Positions 23,428 through 32,301 of a stretch of DNA of 64,000 bases are shown piece after piece. The position numbers were made by a program, and so were the translations under genes. Each line of letters starts with the position of its first letter. Position 1 is the stretch's first letter. The notes below the pieces were generated by a model that saw only the letters and a program-made list of their open reading frames with translations, was not told where the DNA came from and made no database searches. The DNA comes from Acidobacteriaceae bacterium KBS 89 (GTDB lineage: Bacteria; Acidobacteriota; Terriglobia; Terriglobales; Acidobacteriaceae). Where the stretch lies: positions 310,001 through 374,000 of the forward strand of contig KB906755.1 of NCBI GenBank assembly GCA_000381605.1, given 5' to 3'.

Positions 23428-25461
23428 TTACGCTGCTGCTGCTGCCGCTTCTTTCTCCATTGCGCGCTTGTACGTCGTAAGCGCAAGGAGCGGGAAATAG
23501 TCCCGGTAGAGGTGGTATGCGAGGTAGAACACCCGCGGAAATCCTGTTCCGGTGTAAACCGCTTCGTTGTTGCGTTCGGCTGCCGACTCGTCCCAGCTTC
23601 CGTTTTCCGCCTGCTTCGTCACCAGCCAGCGAATTCCCTTGGCCACAGAATCGCTTCTGGTGTCGCCGGCGGCGAGAAGTCCAAGAATCGCCCATGCTGT
23701 CTGCGATGGCGTACTCGGCCCGATCCCACGCACGGTCGGGTCGTCGTAGCTGGTGCAGGTTTCACCCCAGCCACCGTCGGCATTCTGCACCATGCGGATC
23801 CACTCAGCTGCCTGCTGAATTGCGGGCTCATGGTTCCACACGCCCATGGCCTCCAGGCCGCGCAGCACGAGAAATGTGCCATAGAGGTAGTTCACGCCCC
23901 AACGCCCGAACCAGCTTCCGTCGGACTCCTGCTCTTTCAGGACGAACTGGATCGCCTTCTCGACACGCTTGTCGCGTCGAGTGTATCCGTAGTTCGCGAG
24001 CATCTCCAGAATACGGCCCGTAATGTCCACGGTCGGTGGGTCGAGCATCGCGTTATGGTCGGCGAACGGGATGTATTGGAAGATCATCTTCGTGTTGTCT
24101 TTATCGAAGCTGGCCCAGCCGCCGTTCTTGCACTGCATCGCGAAGATCCAGTCGAGGGCACGCTGCGAAACATCGATCTGGTTGCGTTCCCGCGGATGGC
24201 TGACGCAATTCAGCGCCAACAGTACCTGCGCCGAATCATCCACATCCGGATAAAACTCATTGTTAAACTCGAAGTACCATCCGCCAGGTTGGACATTGGG
24301 AAGACTCATCGACCAATCGCCCTTGTTGCGGACCTCCTTGGACATCAGCCAGTCTGCGGCCTTGACCATGCGCGGATCGTCCTTCGCAACTCCAGCCTCG
24401 CCCAGCGCGTAAACGGCCTGAGCGGTGTCCCACACCGGCGAGACGCAGGGCTGCATGCGGAAGGTGGGAGTTGGGTAGTTCGGTTCGCCCTCGGGATTGT
24501 CGATGCCAAGCTTCTCGAACTCGTCCATCGCACGAATAAACTGAGGATCGTCCGGCGTGTATCCCAGGCAGGCCAGCGCAATCAGTGCATTCAACATGGC
24601 GGGATAGATCGCGCCAAGTCCGTCTGATTTTTCGAAGCGCTCCAGCATCCACTTTTCAGCTCGCTTCAAAGCGACTTTGCGGAGCGGGCGAATATGAACG
24701 CGCTCGGCCCAATGGGCGACGCGGTCCGCTGCCAGAAAGATATTCCTCCAGCCAAAGACCTTCTTCTTATCCCACCTCAGGTGGAGATGCGCATTTTCGC
24801 GACCACCGACGAAAAGCTCGCTGATTCCCTGCTCCGGTGAGAGTTTCTTGAACGGCTTCTTCGCGTAGGCGATCGACAGCGGAACAACAATGGCTCGAGA
24901 CCACGCGGAGATCTCGTAGATATTGAAGTACCACCACTTCGGAAAGAGGATCAACTCCGGCGGGACTGCGGGAACAGCGTCGTACTCGTACTGTCCCATG
25001 AAGCACAGGTAAATCTTGGTGAAGGTGTTGACCTCGGTCACACCGCCGTTGGCGAGGATCCACTCCCGCGCCTTCACCAGCACAGGATGATCCTTGGACC
25101 AGCCCATCAGCTTCAGAGCGAGATACGCCTTCACGCCAAGCGAAATATTGGACGGGCCGTTGGGATAGATGCTCCAGCCACCGTCTTCATTCTGATGACG
25201 AAGAATCTCGTTGACGGCGCGCTCCATCCTGCCACGATCGCCCGTGCCCAGCAGCGTATGCACGAAGATGTAATCGGACTCGAGCATGCTGTCCGCTTCG
25301 AGTTCGCCGCACCAATACCCATCCGGATGCTGCAGATCAAGCAACCGTTCCTTGGCGCGTTCCATACCTTCAACAACGTGCTCCAGGCCGAGGTCCATCC
25401 GCCCGAAGCGCGGTTGCGCCGGTTGGTTTACGCTCTTCGGGTTGCTTTTAAATGTCCCCAT
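23428..25461 (-). CDS. shc: Squalene-hopene cyclase
   Basis: SHC cyclises squalene to hopene/hopanol at the cytoplasmic membrane. The roughly 677-residue length is normal. It has several QW repeats (for example QNEDGGWS, QNADGGWGE, QESDGSWFG, QAENGSWDE). The DXDD acid motif is DVDD, followed by SAQ (about residues 406-409), where the general acid is the middle Asp. CVSPVWDTAQAVYALGEAG and WGVNYLYGTFLVL are also typical. I chose the ATG at 25461; a TTG three codons earlier is closer to the GGAGA. The gene is preceded by ispH with a 30-base gap. Confidence 0.96.
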   Translation of the reverse strand: MGTFKSNPKSVNQPAQPRFGRMDLGLEHVVEGMERAKERLLDLQHPDGYWCGELEADSMLESDYIFVHTLLGTGDRGRMERAVNEILRHQNEDGGWSIYPNGPSNISLGVKAYLALKLMGWSKDHPVLVKAREWILANGGVTEVNTFTKIYLCFMGQYEYDAVPAVPPELILFPKWWYFNIYEISAWSRAIVVPLSIAYAKKPFKKLSPEQGISELFVGGRENAHLHLRWDKKKVFGWRNIFLAADRVAHWAERVHIRPLRKVALKRAEKWMLERFEKSDGLGAIYPAMLNALIALACLGYTPDDPQFIRAMDEFEKLGIDNPEGEPNYPTPTFRMQPCVSPVWDTAQAVYALGEAGVAKDDPRMVKAADWLMSKEVRNKGDWSMSLPNVQPGGWYFEFNNEFYPDVDDSAQVLLALNCVSHPRERNQIDVSQRALDWIFAMQCKNGGWASFDKDNTKMIFQYIPFADHNAMLDPPTVDITGRILEMLANYGYTRRDKRVEKAIQFVLKEQESDGSWFGRWGVNYLYGTFLVLRGLEAMGVWNHEPAIQQAAEWIRMVQNADGGWGETCTSYDDPTVRGIGPSTPSQTAWAILGLLAAGDTRSDSVAKGIRWLVTKQAENGSWDESAAERNNEAVYTGTGFPRVFYLAYHLYRDYFPLLALTTYKRAMEKEAAAAAA

Positions 25462-25491
25462 GAAAAACAAAATCTCCGTATACGAAACTCG

Positions 25492-26505
25492 TCACCGGCC
25501 AACCGGTGGAGCAGATGCAATGGCCTGGACGATCTCTGGCGGCAGGCCGAAGCGTACATTCTCCGGCATCACTTCCACCTCATCGACCGAGCCATAGCCC
25601 ATCGCTTGCAGATATTCGACAACGTCTTTCACCAACACCTCAGGAGCCGACGCTCCGGCCGTTACCGCGACCGTGTTGACACCCTCCAGCCACTCGGGCT
25701 GAATGGCGTCAGCGGTGTCGATGAGGTAGGAATTCGTATCCAGGTTCTTCGAGACTTCAACCAGCCGGTTCGAATTGGAGCTGTTGCGGGAGCCGACCAC
25801 CAACACAAGATCGGCGCCATGCGCGACATTCTTGACCGCTGTCTGCCGGTTCTCCGTCGCGTAGCAGATGTCCTGAGCATGCGGGCCGATGATGTTCGGG
25901 AACTTGTTCTTCAACGCCTCGATCATGTACCGGGCTTCGTCGAGCGAGAGCGTCGTTTGGGTCAGATATGCGACTTTGTTCGGATCGGGAACGACCAGCG
26001 CCGCAACCTCCTCGACCGTCGAAACTACCTGGGTCACATCCGGGGCCTCGCCCTGCGTTCCCTCAACCTCTTCATGATCGCGATGTCCAACCAGCACCAG
26101 CGAATATCCCTGCTTCGCAAATTTAATAGCTTCGACGTGTACTTTGGTCACCAGCGGGCAAGTTGCATCGATTACTTTCAGCCCACGCTGCTTCGCGGCC
26201 TCGCGGACGGCAGGCGAGACGCCGTGAGCGGAATAGATGACCCGCGCCCCTTCCGGGACTTCGTCCAACTCGTTGACGAAGATCGCGCCCTTCTTGGCCA
26301 GATCGGTCACCACATAGCTGTTGTGAACGATCTCCTTACGGACATAGATCGGAGCGCCAAAGGTCTCCAGCGCAATCTGGACGATGTCGATGGCACGCAC
26401 AACGCCGGCACAGAAGCCGCGAGGCTTGAGAAGAAGGACCCGCTTAGTTTTCGTTTTGTTGCCGCTCTGTTCTTCAGAGACGCGCTCAAGGGTGGTAGTA
26501 GTCAC
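25492..26505 (-). CDS. ispH: 4-hydroxy-3-methylbut-2-enyl diphosphate reductase
   Basis: IspH makes IPP and DMAPP in the last step of the MEP pathway. The 337-residue protein has PRGFCAGVVRAI with the first Fe-S cysteine, YSAHGVSP, DATCPLVTKVH with the second, GHRDHEEVEGT, and AGASAPE in the substrate site; the third cysteine is in QDICYATENRQ. The only start that keeps the N-terminal core is a GTG at 26505. About 20 residues precede the usual N-terminus. A TATACT word ends 7 bases before the GTG, so the transcript may begin at or near the start codon. It heads the hopanoid run and couples precursor supply to shc. Confidence 0.95.
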   Translation of the reverse strand: MTTTTLERVSEEQSGNKTKTKRVLLLKPRGFCAGVVRAIDIVQIALETFGAPIYVRKEIVHNSYVVTDLAKKGAIFVNELDEVPEGARVIYSAHGVSPAVREAAKQRGLKVIDATCPLVTKVHVEAIKFAKQGYSLVLVGHRDHEEVEGTQGEAPDVTQVVSTVEEVAALVVPDPNKVAYLTQTTLSLDEARYMIEALKNKFPNIIGPHAQDICYATENRQTAVKNVAHGADLVLVVGSRNSSNSNRLVEVSKNLDTNSYLIDTADAIQPEWLEGVNTVAVTAGASAPEVLVKDVVEYLQAMGYGSVDEVEVMPENVRFGLPPEIVQAIASAPPVGR

Positions 26506-26670
26506 GCCTTTTAGTATATCGCGTTCGACTCGCGACGGGGGCTTATTTGAACCATTTGTGGTGCAGCTTTGAGGCCTAAAAAATCCACAAGAGATCGCTA
26601 AAATCCATAAAATAAATGGAACTTATTTCACGTTGGCGCATCTCCTCGCTCGATCCCACCCCCCTCGACA

Positions 26671-26826
26671 CTAGAGCTTCTGACTCTCGCAAGCGGGATG
26701 CCCACAATCGCACTGCAGCTTGATCTCTTTTTTCGCTGCCTGGCAGTAAGCGGAGCAGTACTTCTGGCCCGCCGGCGCCATACACAGACAGCCTTCCATT
26801 GCACACTTCTTTGAGTCTGCCGACAT
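26671..26826 (-). CDS. Bacterial metallothionein-like protein, 51 aa
   Basis: This gene is short but well supported by GGAGG at good spacing before the ATG at 26826. The 51-residue product MSADSKKCAMEGCLCMAPAG... has eight Cys: CAMEGCLC, YCSAYC, and CDCGHPAC, plus one His beside the last pair. The layout CxxxxCxC ... YCSxxC ... CxCGHxxC matches the SmtA/BmtA metallothionein family, which sequesters Zn, Cd or Cu in the cytoplasm. It lies alone between ispH and recN. An inverted repeat upstream (26864-26882) could be an operator. Longer frames reaching 26943 extend into the upstream recN end and are not credible. Confidence 0.88.
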   Translation of the reverse strand: MSADSKKCAMEGCLCMAPAGQKYCSAYCQAAKKEIKLQCDCGHPACESQKL

Positions 26827-26863
26827 AGTCGAACCTCCGGGGTCAATCTTTCTGAAAATAGTG

Positions 26864-26882
26864 CTTGCACGTGGGATGCAAG
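26864..26882 (-). promoter_or_regulatory. Candidate operator upstream of the metallothionein gene
   Basis: CTTGCA at 26864-26869 and TGCAAG at 26877-26882 form a perfect 6+6 inverted repeat with a 7-base spacer, 38 bases before the metallothionein start. The size suits a dimeric metal-sensing repressor, but no such regulator is in the window. A chance match is possible. Confidence 0.3.
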
Positions 26883-26911
26883 TAGGTTGACCCGAGATGC
26901 CGGGGCTTCCG

Positions 26912-28606
26912 TTATCTGCTGCTTTCCAACAGGTGGGCGGCATGCTTGAGACTGGTCTCAGTCAGCTTCGCCCCGCTCAACATACGGGCGATCTCCTGTG
27001 TCCGCTCCGGGTCTTCCATTCGGCGGACCTCGGTCTGCGTTCGACCGCGCTTCTCCGTCTTCTCAATCAGAAAATGCTGATCCCCGAACGCGGCAATCTG
27101 AGGCAAGTGGGTAATGCACAACACTTGCTGACCCTTGGACAATGTCTTCAGCTTGCGGCCCACAGCCTCGGCAGCCCGCCCGCCGATGCCGATATCGATC
27201 TCGTCGAAGACCAGAGTGCGCGGCAAAACGGTCTTCTTCTTCCGCCCTGTGCCGCCGGACGCGGCCTCCTCAACGGTTACCTTCAGCGCCAGCATCACGC
27301 GTGACATTTCACCGCCAGAGGCGATCTCGTGTAGCGGTTTTAAAGGCTCGCCCGCGTTCGTGGCGATAAGGCACTCAACTTTGTCCCAGCCATGCGCCGT
27401 CCAGCTCTCAGGAGATTTCTCCGCGGTCACCTGGACATGAAAACGCGTACTCATGGCAAGATCGTTGATCTGCGCCTCGGCCTGTTTTTCCAGACGCTTG
27501 GCGGCTTCGGTTCTGCTCGCTGTGAGCTGTGCCGCGACTGCGCGATACGCAGCCGCGTCCTGTTCTTCTTTGGCCTTCAACTCCACCAGCAAGGCGTCTC
27601 TGTTCTCGACTTCGGCAAGTTGCCGCTCCGCCTCTGCGCCAAAGGCGATGACCTCCTTCAGAGTTTGTCCATACTTCCTCTTGAGCCGATCGAGCGCCGC
27701 CAGCCGATCCTCAATCTCCTCCAGCCGTCCCGGCGCCGCATGGACATTGTCGGCAAAGTCGCGCACCTCCGCATCGACGTCCTCCACGATTGCCTTGGCC
27801 GCGGCCAACTGTTGCGCCGGTTCCTGAAAGCGCGTGTCATATCGCGCCAGCTCGTCCAAGTGCTTCAATGCCGCACCCAGAGCACCCTCGGCGGAACCCT
27901 CCGACTCATACAACAGCTCATGCGCACTCATCGCCGCAGTGTAGAGCTTCTCTGCGTTCCCGAGCACGCGCTTCTCTGCCTCAAGCTGAACGTCTTCATC
28001 CTCTGCGGCGAGTCCAGCCTGAGCGATCTCCTTGCTTTGAAAGCGCCAGAGGTCCGCCATCCGCAGCCGGTCCTGCTCCGCAGATTGCAGCTCAGTCAAT
28101 TTGTCGATCGTCGTCCGCCACGCAGCAAACGCCTCAGCGACAGCCTCCGAATTCGACCCGCCAAAACGATCCAGGAGACTCCGCTGCTGTGCCTGATCGA
28201 ACGACCCGAGCGTCTCTCCCTGGGAATGCACCAGCGCAAGTTCAGGCGCGAGCTGCCGTAGGACTCCCACCGTCGCAGGCTGATTGTTGATGAACACGCG
28301 GCCTTTGCCGTTCGCGATGATCTCTCTTCGCAACAAGATATGGTCCGACTCCGAGTCAATTCCATTCGCTTCAAGCACCGCTGCAGCTCCTGGAGTCAGC
28401 TCGAAGACGCAACTCACTACGGCCTTCTCTTCCCCGTGACGAACCACGTCCGCCGACGCCTTGCCGCCGAGCAGCAGCGCCAGCGCATCGATCAAAATGG
28501 ACTTGCCCGCGCCGGTTTCGCCCGTCAGCAGGTTGAGGCCCAGCCCAAACGTAGCGACCGCACGGTCGATCACAGCATAGTTTTCCGCGCGCAACTCCAG
28601 CAGCAT
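26912..28606 (-). CDS. recN: DNA repair protein RecN
   Basis: RecN is an SMC-like ATPase that acts in double-strand break repair. The roughly 564-residue protein has Walker A GETGAGKSILIDAL near the start, a long coiled-coil middle (about 160-360), the signature EIASGGEMSRVMLALK, and Walker B LVFDEIDIGIGG. The length is normal. I chose the ATG at 28606, which has GAGGA close upstream, rather than a TTG at 28621. It points toward the metallothionein gene and away from tolQ; the 154-base gap before tolQ should contain both promoters. Confidence 0.96.
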   Translation of the reverse strand: MLLELRAENYAVIDRAVATFGLGLNLLTGETGAGKSILIDALALLLGGKASADVVRHGEEKAVVSCVFELTPGAAAVLEANGIDSESDHILLRREIIANGKGRVFINNQPATVGVLRQLAPELALVHSQGETLGSFDQAQQRSLLDRFGGSNSEAVAEAFAAWRTTIDKLTELQSAEQDRLRMADLWRFQSKEIAQAGLAAEDEDVQLEAEKRVLGNAEKLYTAAMSAHELLYESEGSAEGALGAALKHLDELARYDTRFQEPAQQLAAAKAIVEDVDAEVRDFADNVHAAPGRLEEIEDRLAALDRLKRKYGQTLKEVIAFGAEAERQLAEVENRDALLVELKAKEEQDAAAYRAVAAQLTASRTEAAKRLEKQAEAQINDLAMSTRFHVQVTAEKSPESWTAHGWDKVECLIATNAGEPLKPLHEIASGGEMSRVMLALKVTVEEAASGGTGRKKKTVLPRTLVFDEIDIGIGGRAAEAVGRKLKTLSKGQQVLCITHLPQIAAFGDQHFLIEKTEKRGRTQTEVRRMEDPERTQEIARMLSGAKLTETSLKHAAHLLESSR

Positions 28607-28760
28607 AGGGTCCTCAGGCAACGACTTACCGCGAGAATAGCAAACCTCGCCGGGATCTCGTCAGGAACCACCCTGTATACGGGAAAACCCTGCACCACGG
28701 CAGGTGCCCGGCCGAATTGTCTCAATCGCGATTTACACTAAAGACTGGTGGACAACAACT

Positions 28761-29528
28761 ATGGTTTGGATGCTTGCCCTTTACCTGTTCCAGGATGACT
28801 CGAATGCCGCACCTGCGGCGGCCAACACCAGCGCTCTTCTGGAGATGGTCCACAACAGCGGCCCCGTCGCCTTCGCGGTGCTCGTCATTCTTCTCCTTGC
28901 GAGCATCTTTTCGTGGACGATCATGATCTCCAAGTGGTCCCGCTTCGGCCGAGCCCACACGCAGAGCCTGCGCTTCATTCGCGCCTTTCGTAAATCAACG
29001 CGGCTCAGCGAAATCGCCGCCGTTGCCGAGCAGTTCAAACCCAGCCCCCTGGTCGCCGTCTTCAGTGAGATCCATGACGAGTACCAGCGGCAGAATGGCG
29101 GCCGCGGTCTCCCACGGAATCCCGTTGCGCTCGAACGCGCCGCCCAGACGGCCGCAAGCGAAGCCCTCACCGCAATGGAGAGCCGCATGACCTGGCTCGC
29201 CACCATCGCCGCCATCGCACCGTTCATCGGACTCTTCGGCACTGTGATGGGCATCATCGACGCCTTCCACGGCCTAGGCACCGCAGGTGCAGCGACCCTT
29301 CGCGCCGTTGCCCCCGGCATCTCGGAGGCGCTGATCACCACCGCCGCCGGCCTGGTGGTCGCAATCCCCGCCGTCGTGGGCTACAACCAGCTGACAGCGC
29401 GGCTCCGCGAGTTCGCCGCGCGGATGGACGACTTTGGCCGCGAACTCCTCAACGCCATCGAGAACGCGGCGATGATGACTCCCCCCGTGCCGCCGCAACA
29501 GGAAGAAGTAAGACGGAGGACCTTTTAG
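28761..29528 (+). CDS. tolQ: TolQ/ExbB-type proton channel
   Basis: This is a membrane proton channel of the MotA/TolQ/ExbB family that powers Tol-Pal. The 255-residue protein has a short periplasmic N-terminus, one helix at about 28-48 (VAFAVLVILLLASIFSWTIMI), a cytoplasmic loop, then paired helices with TWLATIAAIAPFIGLFGTVMGIIDAF and ISEALITTAAGLVVAIPAVVGYN. These segments contain the polar residues of the proton path. I chose the ATG at 28761; a frame start at 28704 adds a non-conserved segment. The next gene starts 2 bases after its stop. TolQ rather than ExbB is chosen because tolB and pal follow. Confidence 0.93.
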   Translation: MVWMLALYLFQDDSNAAPAAANTSALLEMVHNSGPVAFAVLVILLLASIFSWTIMISKWSRFGRAHTQSLRFIRAFRKSTRLSEIAAVAEQFKPSPLVAVFSEIHDEYQRQNGGRGLPRNPVALERAAQTAASEALTAMESRMTWLATIAAIAPFIGLFGTVMGIIDAFHGLGTAGAATLRAVAPGISEALITTAAGLVVAIPAVVGYNQLTARLREFAARMDDFGRELLNAIENAAMMTPPVPPQQEEVRRRTF

Positions 29529-29530
29529 CC

Positions 29531-29944
29531 ATGGCCTTCTCTTCTAAGGGACACACTCAAACAGCGCTCGCCGAGATCAACATCACTCCACTGGTCGATG
29601 TGGTTCTCGTGCTTCTGCTCATCTTCATGCTCACCGCGCCCGTGCTTCAGTCCGGCGTTGAAGTGGCGATCCCCAAGACCCGCACGGTTAATCAGCTCAC
29701 CGAAGAGCGCATGGTCGTCACGATTGACCGCGAGCAGAACGTCTTCCTGCAGGACAAGCCAGTCAACGTCAACCAACTTCCCGGCTTGCTGAAGGTTCCG
29801 AGTGGCGCGGACGCCGCCAAGCGCATCATTTATCTGCGCGCCGATGAGCGCGTGCCCTTTGGGGCCTTCGCCTCGGTCATGGATGCGGTCAAGCAGGCTG
29901 GCATTACCAACATCAGTATCGTCACTCAGCCGCTTCAGAAGTAA
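29531..29944 (+). CDS. tolR: TolR/ExbD-type channel subunit
   Basis: This 137-residue partner of TolQ has one membrane helix (about residues 20-40, LVDVVLVLLLIFMLTAPVL). The helix contains the conserved Asp of the proton path in the segment NITPLVDVVLVLLLIFM. A periplasmic domain follows, with the typical ExbD/TolR ending AFASVMDAVKQAGITNISIVTQP. It begins 2 bases after tolQ, so translation is probably coupled. Confidence 0.94.
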   Translation: MAFSSKGHTQTALAEINITPLVDVVLVLLLIFMLTAPVLQSGVEVAIPKTRTVNQLTEERMVVTIDREQNVFLQDKPVNVNQLPGLLKVPSGADAAKRIIYLRADERVPFGAFASVMDAVKQAGITNISIVTQPLQK

Positions 29945-29954
29945 GGATCTTGCC

Positions 29955-30755
29955 ATAGCCCCTACCTTCCATCTCGGCCACGAAGACTACAGCGACAGTG
30001 ACAGGATCGGCGTCAACTTCGCCGGCTCGCTTGTGCTGCACGGTGTGGTTGCCGCCGTCCTCGTTGGCTGGGCGGTGCTCTTTCATCACAAGGGCCTCAA
30101 CTGGGGCGAAAACGCCTCCAATGCCGGGGCTATCCAGGCCACCATGGTTGCCTCGATTCCTCTTCCCCCCACGCAGCGCACCCTCGACGCCGGCGTCCTG
30201 ACCTCAGAGGCGCCAAGTCCCGCCCCGGTGACCGCCAAAGAAAAGACGGAGCCGCCGCCGAGCCCTAAAGAAGTTGCCATCCCTGAAAAGATCACCAAGC
30301 CGATCAAGACCGCGGAAAAGCCTACCCCGGCGCCTCCGAAACACGTTCAACAGATAACGCCCGATCCGACCAAGGCCGTCACCGGAGAGACCGCGGGAAT
30401 CCGCATCGCCCAGTCCACGCTGGAGGTTAAGAACGGCACCGCCAGCGTCTCCGTGCAAGACCGAACCTTCGGGGCACGCTTCGCCTACTACGTGAATATC
30501 GTGAATAACAAGGTTGCGCAGAACTGGTACACCGGAGAGGCGGATCCTCGCGCCTCCCTGGGCAAAAGCACAACCATCGTCTTCGACATCAGCCGTGAAG
30601 GTGTCCCCTCGAACGCCCGCGTCGAGACCCGCAGCGGCTCCCCTTCACTGGACCTTTCGGCCATCCGTGCGGTGCAGCGAGTCGACGGCTTTGGCCCTCT
30701 TCCGCAGGGCGATCACATTACCGTGGAATACACCTTTCACTTCCAGCCTCAATAG
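29955..30755 (+). CDS. TolA/TonB-like energy transducer with a non-standard start codon
   Basis: The product is about 266 residues: a short cytoplasmic N-terminus, one membrane helix (VLHGVVAAVLVGWAVLF), a Pro/Lys-rich linker (for example EKTEPPPSPKEV, KPTPAPPKHVQQ), and a C-terminal TonB/TolA-type domain (FGARFAYYVNIVNNKVAQNWYTGE ... SPSLDLSAIRAVQRV). It links TolQR to the outer membrane. Between the tolR stop and the helix this frame has no ATG, GTG or TTG. AAGGA at 29943-29947 sits 7 bases before an ATA codon at 29955, which I take as the likely start. Alternatives are an ATG at 29883 inside tolR and a GTG at 30033 inside the helix. Confidence 0.75.
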   Translation: MAPTFHLGHEDYSDSDRIGVNFAGSLVLHGVVAAVLVGWAVLFHHKGLNWGENASNAGAIQATMVASIPLPPTQRTLDAGVLTSEAPSPAPVTAKEKTEPPPSPKEVAIPEKITKPIKTAEKPTPAPPKHVQQITPDPTKAVTGETAGIRIAQSTLEVKNGTASVSVQDRTFGARFAYYVNIVNNKVAQNWYTGEADPRASLGKSTTIVFDISREGVPSNARVETRSGSPSLDLSAIRAVQRVDGFGPLPQGDHITVEYTFHFQPQ

Positions 30756-30858
30756 CTCCTGGTTGTTGCTGGTAAATTTTGGAGTATTCCATTGATTACC
30801 ACTGCAACGGCCGCTAAGAAACCCTCCCACAGCGATTTTGCGTCTAACATAGGACAGA

Positions 30859-32226
30859 ATGCTTAGTACGAATCGATCCTCCCCCATCCGGCACGCCCAG
30901 CTTTATTGCCTTGGAGCCCTCCTCATCCTGCTCGTTGGTGTCTCGGTTCTGTCCGCACAGGACATCAAGACCGAGACCTCCAAGGGTGTCTCCAACATTC
31001 GCATCGCCGTCGCTGACTTCAAAGCCGGCTCAGCGGATCCTCAGGTCGATGGGCTGAAGCGTACATTCGACACAACGCTCTACGCCGATCTCGCCAACGC
31101 TGGCATCTTCGACATCGTATCGAAGAGCCTTCTGCCGCAATCGACTCCCGGTGCACCTGCGGAGATGAACGTCCAGCAATGGTCGGCAGCGCCAACCGCC
31201 GCGTCTATGGTGGCCTTCGGCAGCTTCAGCATTCAGGGTGGAAGGATCGTCTGCAACGGCTTTCTCTTCGACGCCAAGAACCTTCAATACCCCCAGGTGC
31301 TCGCCAAGCAATACAGCGAGGAAGCCACCGAAGACTCCGCCCGCCAGATCGCCCATCGCTTCGCCGACGAGATCATCTTCAGGCTTAGCGGCGGCAGTCA
31401 GGGTATTGCGGAGTCCAAGATCTACTACGTCAAGCTCGATGGTGCCAACAAAGAGATCTGGGAGATGGATTACGATGGCGCCAATCAGCATCCTCTCACT
31501 CACCTTGGGGCAATCTCGCTCTCTCCGCGTATTTCGCCTGACAACAGCCGTCTCGCTTTCTCCTCACTCGGCCACGACGGGTTTCAGATTCGCATCTTCT
31601 CTCTCGTTCTAGGCCGCATGGTCAACTTCACGGGCGTTGGTGGAACCAACCTCTCTCCAGCGTGGTCGCCTAACGGCAAAGATATCGCCTACTCCTCCTC
31701 GCGCTCCGGCGACCCTGAGATCTGGATCTCCGATGCCAACGGCAGCCTAGCCCGTCGCATCACCAGCTTCCGTGGCCCCGATGTCTCGCCTGTCTTCAAC
31801 CCGCGCACCGGCTCGCAGATCGCCTGGATCAGTGGACGCACAGGCCTGCCACAGCTTTACATCATGGACACCGACGGCTCCGCCGTGCAACGTATGACCG
31901 ACGGAGGTTATGCCACATCAGTCTCCTGGTCTCCAAATGGCCAGTTCCTGGCATTTGCATGGGACCGCAAGTACGGCCCCGGCGCACCTGGTGGACAGGA
32001 CATCTACATCATGGAGATTGCCACTAAGAAGTGGATCCAGCTCACCCATGATGGTGGACGATGTGACTTTCCCTCGTGGTCCCCCGACGGCCGGCATATC
32101 GTCTACGCCAACAGCCCCGATGGCAAGGCCAGAAGCACGAAGATCATGACTATGCTTGCCGACGGCACGGGGAAACGTGCATTGACCGGCCCCGGCGCCG
32201 ACATGCCAAACTGGAGTTGGAAGTAG
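30859..32226 (+). CDS. tolB: Tol-Pal system protein TolB
   Basis: TolB is a periplasmic beta-propeller that links Pal to TolA. The 455-residue protein has an uncleaved-looking N-terminal basic segment, then a hydrophobic signal (LLILLVGVSVLSAQ), the N-terminal TolB domain (RIAVADFKAGS), and a propeller of repeats such as ISPDNSRLAFSS, WSPNGKDIAYSS, WSPNGQFLAFAW and WSPDGRHIVYAN. AGGACAG precedes the ATG. The length is about 20-30 residues more than in Escherichia coli. Confidence 0.95.
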   Translation: MLSTNRSSPIRHAQLYCLGALLILLVGVSVLSAQDIKTETSKGVSNIRIAVADFKAGSADPQVDGLKRTFDTTLYADLANAGIFDIVSKSLLPQSTPGAPAEMNVQQWSAAPTAASMVAFGSFSIQGGRIVCNGFLFDAKNLQYPQVLAKQYSEEATEDSARQIAHRFADEIIFRLSGGSQGIAESKIYYVKLDGANKEIWEMDYDGANQHPLTHLGAISLSPRISPDNSRLAFSSLGHDGFQIRIFSLVLGRMVNFTGVGGTNLSPAWSPNGKDIAYSSSRSGDPEIWISDANGSLARRITSFRGPDVSPVFNPRTGSQIAWISGRTGLPQLYIMDTDGSAVQRMTDGGYATSVSWSPNGQFLAFAWDRKYGPGAPGGQDIYIMEIATKKWIQLTHDGGRCDFPSWSPDGRHIVYANSPDGKARSTKIMTMLADGTGKRALTGPGADMPNWSWK

Positions 32227-32301
32227 CGTTTATCTTTTCTGTGGGTTGCTCCGCAGATTGCGTTGATTCTTTGAAATACTAACGATGGCAGGAGATATCC
32301 G

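Noticed and set aside
26827-26911. Longer inverted match GGGTCAA...TTGACCC around the metallothionein promoter
   Set aside because: Arms are about 40 bases apart with the shorter repeat inside; I see no common operator form.
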